From Butyrivibrio sp. (GTDB lineage Bacteria > Bacillota_A > Clostridia > Lachnospirales > Lachnospiraceae): 12,369 nucleotides of DNA. The position numbers and the translations under genes are program-made. Positions 7,613 through 12,369 of this stretch are shown here, piece by piece. Where the stretch lies: NCBI GenBank assembly GCA_017996845.1, contig JAGOGF010000070.1, positions 1 through 12,369 of the forward strand, read 5' to 3'. The notes under the pieces are model-generated. The model saw nothing but the letters and a program-made list of their open reading frames with translations. It did not search any database and was not told the DNA's origin. Positions within the stretch are counted from its first letter, which is position 1. The number at the start of each line of letters is the position of its first letter.

Positions 7613-7641
7613 TTGCACAATCCCAAACTTGCATATAGAAT
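7613..7641 (+). promoter_or_regulatory. Candidate promoter of the phosphopantetheinyl transferase
   Basis: TTGCAC (7613-7618) and TAGAAT (7636-7641) are 17 bases apart within the 72-base divergent gap. Transcription would start near 7648, giving a very short leader before AGGAG (7652-7656) and the ATG at 7662. The -10 matches five of six consensus bases and the -35 only three. A promoter for the opposite gene must lie here too, but I could not place it. Confidence 0.4.
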
Positions 7642-7661
7642 AAATACATTCAGGAGAACAA

Positions 7662-8405
7662 ATGAAACCGATAATAATATACTATATCAATGTTAAAAAC
7701 TTAATGCAAGCCGCCGACAGGCTCTGCCTGCCTACGTCCTCATTTGAAATTCAATACCAGATCTTTCTGTCTCTGTTGGATCCGGCTGTCCAGACAAGAA
7801 TTCTGCGATACCGGAAAGAAACTGACAGGCTGCGCAGTCTTGCATCACAGCTTTTGCTTTACCATGCATTTTACAGCGCTAATCCTTCTCCTGACAATGG
7901 TTCCTTTTCAATTTCTTATAATTCCTATGGAAAACCTTTCTTTAAAAACTATCCTGCCTATACCTTCAGCCTTTCACACTCTGGTTCCTATGCGGTATGT
8001 GCATTCAATGAAGCTTCCTCCCCTGTCGGTATTGACATTCAGGAATATCGTCCTCTGAACAGGGACAGAATCTGTCAACGTTTCTACACCGATCTTGAAA
8101 AGGATTCGGCAGAATCTGTTGCAATGTTTTTTCGAATCTGGTCTGCAAAAGAAGCTTATATGAAATATACCGGAAAAGGATTTTCAGAGGGTCTTGACAC
8201 CTTCAGCGTCCTGCCGGAATCTGCAATCGTCGTCTGTTCCGGTTCTGATTCCAAAACACTTGCTTACCTGCAGGAACCCCTGATGCTTCCCGGATATTCC
8301 TGTTCCCTTTGTACCGCTTCTCGTGTTATTCCGGGATCCGTTTCTGTATGTGAATTAACAGAAGCTGACCTTTTCACTTTGCAAACCCATTCAGAAAAAG
8401 TCTGA
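7662..8405 (+). CDS. 4'-phosphopantetheinyl transferase, Sfp type
   Basis: This 247-residue enzyme would transfer the phosphopantetheine arm of coenzyme A to a serine of a carrier protein, activating it for fatty acid, polyketide or non-ribosomal peptide synthesis. The Sfp-type motifs are YGKPF (89-93), FSLSHSGSYAVCAF (102-115), VGIDIQE (122-128) with the magnesium-binding D125, and FFRIWSAKEAYMKYTGKG (156-173) with the conserved WxxKE. The position matching the second acidic metal ligand of B. subtilis Sfp is Q127, a variation seen in other family members. The length is close to the usual 220-240. AGGAG at 7652-7656 supports the ATG. It is the only plus-strand gene here, with no carrier protein, NRPS or PKS gene in view, so its partner is unknown. 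It could be a stand-alone activator or serve a remote cluster. Confidence 0.93.
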   Translation: MKPIIIYYINVKNLMQAADRLCLPTSSFEIQYQIFLSLLDPAVQTRILRYRKETDRLRSLASQLLLYHAFYSANPSPDNGSFSISYNSYGKPFFKNYPAYTFSLSHSGSYAVCAFNEASSPVGIDIQEYRPLNRDRICQRFYTDLEKDSAESVAMFFRIWSAKEAYMKYTGKGFSEGLDTFSVLPESAIVVCSGSDSKTLAYLQEPLMLPGYSCSLCTASRVIPGSVSVCELTEADLFTLQTHSEKV

Positions 8406-8464
8406 AAACATTGTGAATGCTATACGACACCGTAAACATTCCAGGTTCTTCAGACTTTTTTCTG
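8392..8464. terminator. Bidirectional terminator between convergent sfp and hisS
   Basis: A 12-bp perfect inverted repeat pairs 8395-8406 with 8449-8460 (core AGTCTGAA/TTCAGACT), extendable by CAG/CTG past one base. It is flanked by A-runs on one arm and T-runs on the other, so it reads as a terminator on both strands. The 42-base loop contains a second small stem (GAATG/CATTC). It overlaps the sfp stop codon, and the hisS stop is just beyond. Confidence 0.7.
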
Positions 8465-8479
8465 CCAATATTTACATGG

Positions 8480-9745
8480 TTACTGGAGCGGTTTTTCATA
8501 AAACTCTTTAAAATCACTATATCCCTGCTGTGTAAGCTGTTCCTTCTGAAATTTCTTATTTTTATTCATCCGTGCCACAAGTACCTGCTGACCATCTGCA
8601 CGGGCACATTGTGCCTGCGCAATGATTTCACTGAGTGCCTGCCCATGCACCCCTTTTTCGATCAGATACGCAATTTTTTCAGAAGTCCCGGGAACAGCAA
8701 ATCCTTCATCCATCATGATCATGATAATACGTTCAAAACCAATGGAAAATCCACATGCAGGCGTATCCTGTCCTGTAAACTTCCCGACCATTTTGTCATA
8801 CCGTCCTCCACCGCCACAGCTCCCACCATACTGCGGCATTGCGACTTCAAAAATAGTACCGGTGTAATAAGACATTCCTCGCACCAGTGTCGGATCAAAT
8901 ACCATTTCAAAATCAGCAGTTTTGGTACCTTCCACACTGCTGATAATCTCTTCCAGATTGTTTCTGACTTCTTCCTCCAGAAACGTTCCCAACTGTTCTG
9001 CCAGGAACTTGAGTCTGTCCAGTCCATGCACATTCTCCATTTCTTTGAACAGTGCAAGATATCTGTCGATCTGTAACTGCGTGAATCCATTATCAGCAAG
9101 TTCTGCTGCAACGCCGTCCATTCCGATTTTATCCATTTTATCCAGTGTAATAAATACCGAATCATAACTTTCTTCAGAAAAGCCACTGTAAGCAGCCATT
9201 GCTTTTAGAATTCTTCTCTCATTGATTCTGATTTGAAACCCGTGAAATCCAAGTTTTCCAAGTGTTGTTGTCGTAGCAAGAATCAGTTCTATCTCTGCCA
9301 GATTGGAAGGTTCACCCAATATATCAATATCACATTGCATGAATTGACGGTATCTGCCCTTTTGCGGTCTGTCTGCTCTCCATACATAACCCATCTGAAG
9401 TGCTTTAAAAGGAGCCGGCAGTTCACTCTGATGATTCGAAAAAAAGCGCACAAGCGGAACTGTCAGATCATATCTGAGGCCACTGTCTGTCAGATCATTT
9501 TCTTCCTTTGCATGATCAAGCTGCAGTTTCTCACCACGTTTCATAATTTTAAAGATCAGCTTCTCATTTTCTCCACCCTGTTTACTGTTCAGGTTTGCAA
9601 GAGATTCCACGCATGGTGTATCAATGGATGTAAAGCCAAATTTTCCGTATGTTTCCTTAATGATTCCGATGACATAATCCCTGAGCTGCATTTCAGCGGG
9701 AAGAACATCTTTCATACCAGTTACCGGTTTCCTAATTAATGCCAT
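8480..9745 (-). CDS. hisS: Histidyl-tRNA synthetase, RYDLT-type
   Basis: This class II synthetase charges tRNA-His with histidine using ATP. The 421 residues open with PVTGMKDVLPAEM (7-19). Motif 1 lies near GFTSIDTPCVE (37-47). The ATP-site segment reads LRYDLTVPLVRFF (90-102), where most bacterial enzymes have RPEGTA. Motif 2 is WRADRPQKGRYRQFMQCDID (122-141). The histidine-specific block LVRGMSYYTGTIFE (287-300) and motif 3 CGFSIGFERI (331-340) are intact, which argues against the paralogue HisZ. The C-terminal anticodon-binding region (about 355-421) is some 65 residues, shorter than usual, and ends soon after KNKKFQKEQL. The ATG has AAGAGGA (9754-9760) eight bases upstream. The 71-base leader is too short for a T-box. 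Confidence 0.95.
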   Translation of the reverse strand: MALIRKPVTGMKDVLPAEMQLRDYVIGIIKETYGKFGFTSIDTPCVESLANLNSKQGGENEKLIFKIMKRGEKLQLDHAKEENDLTDSGLRYDLTVPLVRFFSNHQSELPAPFKALQMGYVWRADRPQKGRYRQFMQCDIDILGEPSNLAEIELILATTTTLGKLGFHGFQIRINERRILKAMAAYSGFSEESYDSVFITLDKMDKIGMDGVAAELADNGFTQLQIDRYLALFKEMENVHGLDRLKFLAEQLGTFLEEEVRNNLEEIISSVEGTKTADFEMVFDPTLVRGMSYYTGTIFEVAMPQYGGSCGGGGRYDKMVGKFTGQDTPACGFSIGFERIIMIMMDEGFAVPGTSEKIAYLIEKGVHGQALSEIIAQAQCARADGQQVLVARMNKNKKFQKEQLTQQGYSDFKEFYEKPLQ

Positions 9746-9784
9746 GAATTTATTCCTCTTTCTGCTTGTCTTTTCTGAGACATT

Positions 9785-9813
9785 ATCTTACACTGATGTG
9801 CCTTTGTTTGCAA
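9785..9813 (-). promoter_or_regulatory. Probable hisS promoter with overlapping dyad
   Basis: TTGCAA (9808-9813) and TAAGAT (9785-9790) are 17 bases apart on the minus strand, just after the stop of the EAL gene. An inverted repeat CTGATG/CATCAG (9793-9798 and 9815-9820) overlaps the -35 and the upstream stop codon. It may be a weak transcript end or an operator. No T-tract follows. Confidence 0.5.
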
Positions 9814-9816
9814 GCA

Positions 9817-11757
9817 TCAGCGCCCTTTTCCATTTGTATATGCTGTGTTTTTTTCATTCAGAAACTGCAGGAATTCCCGTTTTGTCATCGGCTTTGCATA
9901 AAAAAATCCCTGGATGTGTTCACATCCCATCTGTTGCACCATAATAGACTCTTCTGTCGTTTCAACACCCTCTACGACGCATTCATACCCCATTTCCTTA
10001 TTCATCCTGACAATATCGCCGAGTGCATTATAAGCCCTTGCTGATTTTGTTGCCGGAGCAATCAGTGACTTATCCAGTTTAATGATGCTGATCGGCAGTT
10101 CAAATGTTCGCATCAGATTAGAATATCCGGTTCCAAAATCATCCAGTGAGAAAGAAAACCCGGCTTCAGAAAGCCTTGCAATATTTTCATGTATCATTCC
10201 GGATAAAGATTCCGCCGTCTCTGTAATTTCAAGATTGATTTTTTTCGGAAGAATATGATGTCTTTCCAGTGTTCTGATCACATTTTCCGCCAGATCACTC
10301 TGAATGCATTCCACAATTGAGAGATTTACTTCCACATACTCTATTCCATAATTGAGTGCTTCTGTCTCCTTGAGCATTTTACATACTTCATTTAATACGA
10401 ATTGCCCAATTCTGATAATCATTCCATTATGTTCTGCAATCGGTATAAATTCTGCGGGTGAAATGAAGCCTTTTTGCGGATCATGCAAGCGCAGCAGTGC
10501 CTCAGCAGATATATATGCATTTTTGTCCGGTGTATAAATAGGCTGATAATAAACCTCCAGAAGTTTGTTTTCAAGTGCATGTTTGACGATCCTGTCCACT
10601 TCCTGAATCCGCTCGCCGCTTGAAATATCCATTTCAGCCATTGTGATCAAGTCTTTGCCCTGATTCCGGGCCTGCTGGGTCATCAAACTGATCAGACGCA
10701 GTGTTTCCGGAACATCCTGTGCATGCTTTGGGCATTCCAGAAGGCATATATGCGCATACAGTATAACTTCCTGATCATCCAGCCTCCATGTCTCACCAAA
10801 TTTCTTTTTGATCTGCTCCGCAAATTTCAGACTGTCATCTGTATTCGGAACCATAATCACAAGTGAATCATTGTCTGTTCTGAACAGATCTGCATGCCCG
10901 CTCAGTTCTTTTGTATATTTCCCCACGTAAGAGATCAGAATTTCTGTGTTGCCGGCTCCAAGTGTTTTTCTGATAATCGAAAGATTTTCTATTGATATTC
11001 CAATCAAAAGAAATGGTTTTTGCATTGAGAATTCTGCAGCAACCATGCTTTTATATGCATTCCTGTTCCAGAATCCTGAATCCGGATCCAGATCCTCACT
11101 TGGATTCTGCAATGTGAATTCGCAAAACAGGAGGCATAGAACCAGTTCGAACTGATAAAAAGATGATGAACCCGATATCAACCGGATCGGTATTTCTGTC
11201 AGTGTCAGGAAATAGAATCCCCAAAGTGAAGCTCTTTTTTCTCCCGTCAGCATTTTCCCTTTTGTTATGACCTGATAAACAGAAAATGAAGCATAATATC
11301 CTAACTGTAAAAACAGAATTCCTGCAAACGGAAAGTGATAAATAATTCCCGTTTCACCAATTTCGTACATCCGGGGAAAGACTCCTCCAAGGCAAAACAC
11401 GATCAGTTCAAACATAACAGGAAGAACCATAATCAGACATCTGTGCTGCCTATTCATCTGAAGATTAAATATTCCGCAAACATAAAGCGCCGATATTGCA
11501 GGTATTGTAAGCATCAGAATCCCTGCTGAAAATGCCATAACATTTCCCGTCATGCGCATCACAGTATTTTCTTTGATGCTTCCGAAAACAATCATCTGTC
11601 TCGCCAGTTCCAGCAGATTGATCAGAAGTGTTACGTATGTCATTCTTTTGAATATCCTGTTTTGAAAAGAAGGAATACTGCGTCCTATCTGCGCAATCAA
11701 AATGATTGCTGTCGCAAGAATGACCCCGCATAAATTGAACCACAGACCGTATGGCAT
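9817..11757 (-). CDS. Membrane-anchored cyclic-di-GMP phosphodiesterase with degenerate GGDEF and intact EAL domain
   Basis: This 646-residue protein should hydrolyse the second messenger cyclic-di-GMP at the inner face of the membrane. Residues 1-215 hold about six or seven hydrophobic segments (for example 8-24, 73-98, 107-126, 142-162, 200-214), an integral membrane sensor of no type I can name. A GGDEF-like domain follows (about 225-375): it keeps the early GFWNRNAY (228-235) but has RTDNDSL (293-299) where the active loop should read GGDEF, so cyclase activity is unlikely. The EAL domain (about 385-635) keeps the expected catalytic and metal residues: EAL (419-421), N478, E510 and E513, D539-D540 in DDFGTGYS, K560, E596 in EGVET, and Q616. 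The start ATG is one base after the stop of the preceding EAL gene, with GGGAG inside that gene's end. The signal sensed is unknown. Confidence 0.93.
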   Translation of the reverse strand: MPYGLWFNLCGVILATAIILIAQIGRSIPSFQNRIFKRMTYVTLLINLLELARQMIVFGSIKENTVMRMTGNVMAFSAGILMLTIPAISALYVCGIFNLQMNRQHRCLIMVLPVMFELIVFCLGGVFPRMYEIGETGIIYHFPFAGILFLQLGYYASFSVYQVITKGKMLTGEKRASLWGFYFLTLTEIPIRLISGSSSFYQFELVLCLLFCEFTLQNPSEDLDPDSGFWNRNAYKSMVAAEFSMQKPFLLIGISIENLSIIRKTLGAGNTEILISYVGKYTKELSGHADLFRTDNDSLVIMVPNTDDSLKFAEQIKKKFGETWRLDDQEVILYAHICLLECPKHAQDVPETLRLISLMTQQARNQGKDLITMAEMDISSGERIQEVDRIVKHALENKLLEVYYQPIYTPDKNAYISAEALLRLHDPQKGFISPAEFIPIAEHNGMIIRIGQFVLNEVCKMLKETEALNYGIEYVEVNLSIVECIQSDLAENVIRTLERHHILPKKINLEITETAESLSGMIHENIARLSEAGFSFSLDDFGTGYSNLMRTFELPISIIKLDKSLIAPATKSARAYNALGDIVRMNKEMGYECVVEGVETTEESIMVQQMGCEHIQGFFYAKPMTKREFLQFLNEKNTAYTNGKGR

Positions 11758-11758
11758 A

Positions 11759-12369
11759 TTATTCTCCCTCTGCCTGTTCCTTTTCTTTTTCCCGTTCGGT
11801 CAGATACTGATTGAGTTCATTTTGTGTAAGCGGTTTTGCATAAAAATCTCCCTGCGCAAAATCACATTCCAGAGATTTTAATATTTCAGCCTGCCATGCC
11901 GTATTTACACCTTCCACACCGACTTGCTGCTGCGTACCATGTATCATTCTGACCATATCCTTTACCATGGCTCCCGCCTTAATACTTTCCGATGCAGCCC
12001 TGATCATTGACGCATTCAGATTTACGCTGACTGCCTGTGCATTGATCAGCTGATATAAATAGGAAAATCCGATACCGACATCATCAATCAGAAAATGGTA
12101 ACCTTTTTCTTTCATCCTGCACATTTTATCTATATCTTCCTGTTTGAAAAGGCTGAATGATGTTTCCGATAATTTAAAAAATATTTTTTGCGGAGTAATT
12201 CCGTATCCCAGCAGTATCTCATCCACACGTGCCTCGAAATCACTGCGCAAATACGCAATATGGGATATTTTCATGGATATCCCGTATAATGCAGATACCA
12301 TCTGCGGATTATCAGACAGAAAACTGCATATCCCGCGCAGAAGATATTCATCTACGTCCGCAATAATCC
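11759..12369 (-). CDS. EAL-domain protein with degenerate active site (N-terminus outside window)
   Basis: The frame is open to the right edge, so only the C-terminal 202 residues are visible; an internal ATG at 12301 has no ribosome site and is not the real start. The fold is recognisable from LIDDVGIGFSYL (matching LDDFGTGYS) and AQGDFYAKPL (matching QGFxxxKP). Several residues needed for phosphodiesterase activity appear changed: VNLS has become MKIS, the first Glu of LEITET is Lys (FKLSET), the lysine of the IKLDxS motif is replaced (VNLNAS), and EGVET reads EGVNT. It is therefore probably a cyclic-di-GMP-binding or protein-interaction domain rather than an enzyme (inference). The C-terminal tail is highly charged. 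Its stop is one base from the next start, so the two are translationally coupled and likely work together. Confidence 0.88.
   Translation of the reverse strand, partial: IIADVDEYLLRGICSFLSDNPQMVSALYGISMKISHIAYLRSDFEARVDEILLGYGITPQKIFFKLSETSFSLFKQEDIDKMCRMKEKGYHFLIDDVGIGFSYLYQLINAQAVSVNLNASMIRAASESIKAGAMVKDMVRMIHGTQQQVGVEGVNTAWQAEILKSLECDFAQGDFYAKPLTQNELNQYLTEREKEKEQAEGE

Noticed and set aside
8417..9076. 219-codon plus-strand frame inside hisS
   Set aside because: Antisense to well-conserved synthetase motifs; no domain seen.
9746..9816. T-box riboswitch ahead of hisS
   Set aside because: Only about 70 bases are available and no T-box consensus or antiterminator stem is visible.
11759..12301. 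Complete 180-residue EAL gene starting at 12301
   Set aside because: The frame is open past 12301 to the window edge with EAL-like residues, and there is no ribosome site at that ATG, so the gene is partial at its N-terminus.

Overview
The window looks like chromosome from a Firmicute of class Clostridia, most likely Lachnospiraceae. This rests on moderate-to-low GC, strong AGGAGG-type ribosome sites, some TTG starts, the SCIFF peptide and its radical SAM maturase next to a fused secDF and recJ, and the style of the histidyl-tRNA synthetase. Nearly everything is on the minus strand; the only plus-strand gene is a phosphopantetheinyl transferase in the middle. All intergenic gaps are under 100 bases. 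I saw no tRNA or rRNA gene, CRISPR array, insertion sequence or prophage.

In minus-strand transcription order (right to left) the right end holds two translationally coupled EAL-domain genes. The first runs off the window edge (11759-12369) and has lost several catalytic residues. The second (9817-11757) is a membrane protein with a degenerate GGDEF domain and a catalytically complete EAL domain. Next comes hisS (8480-9745) with its own probable promoter. hisS converges on the sfp-type transferase (7662-8405) at a shared hairpin with A/T tracts that should terminate transcription both ways. Divergent from sfp is a HAD phosphatase (6936-7589, TTG start) followed by a CNNM/CorC-family membrane protein (5545-6882, TTG start).

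The left half is the most notable part. A probable extended -10 promoter near 5510 precedes a 48-residue Cys-rich peptide (5305-5451). This is a SCIFF (six cysteines in forty-five residues) RiPP precursor, too short to stand out in an ordinary gene search. A strong hairpin separates it from its radical SAM/SPASM maturase (3798-5231), followed 13 bases later by secDF (1544-3784) and then recJ (1-1450, C-terminus outside the window). The spacing suggests one transcription unit. It makes the peptide, installs thioether cross-links, and is co-transcribed with the Sec export motor and a DNA repair exonuclease. The hairpin between peptide and enzyme would let the peptide be made in excess.

The SCIFF system is a known family whose physiological role is still unclear, so it is the best candidate here for an interesting system, but it is not a new class. 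The other points worth checking are the pseudo-EAL/active EAL pair, the RYDLT-type HisRS with a short anticodon-binding domain, and several unexplained intercistronic hairpins.
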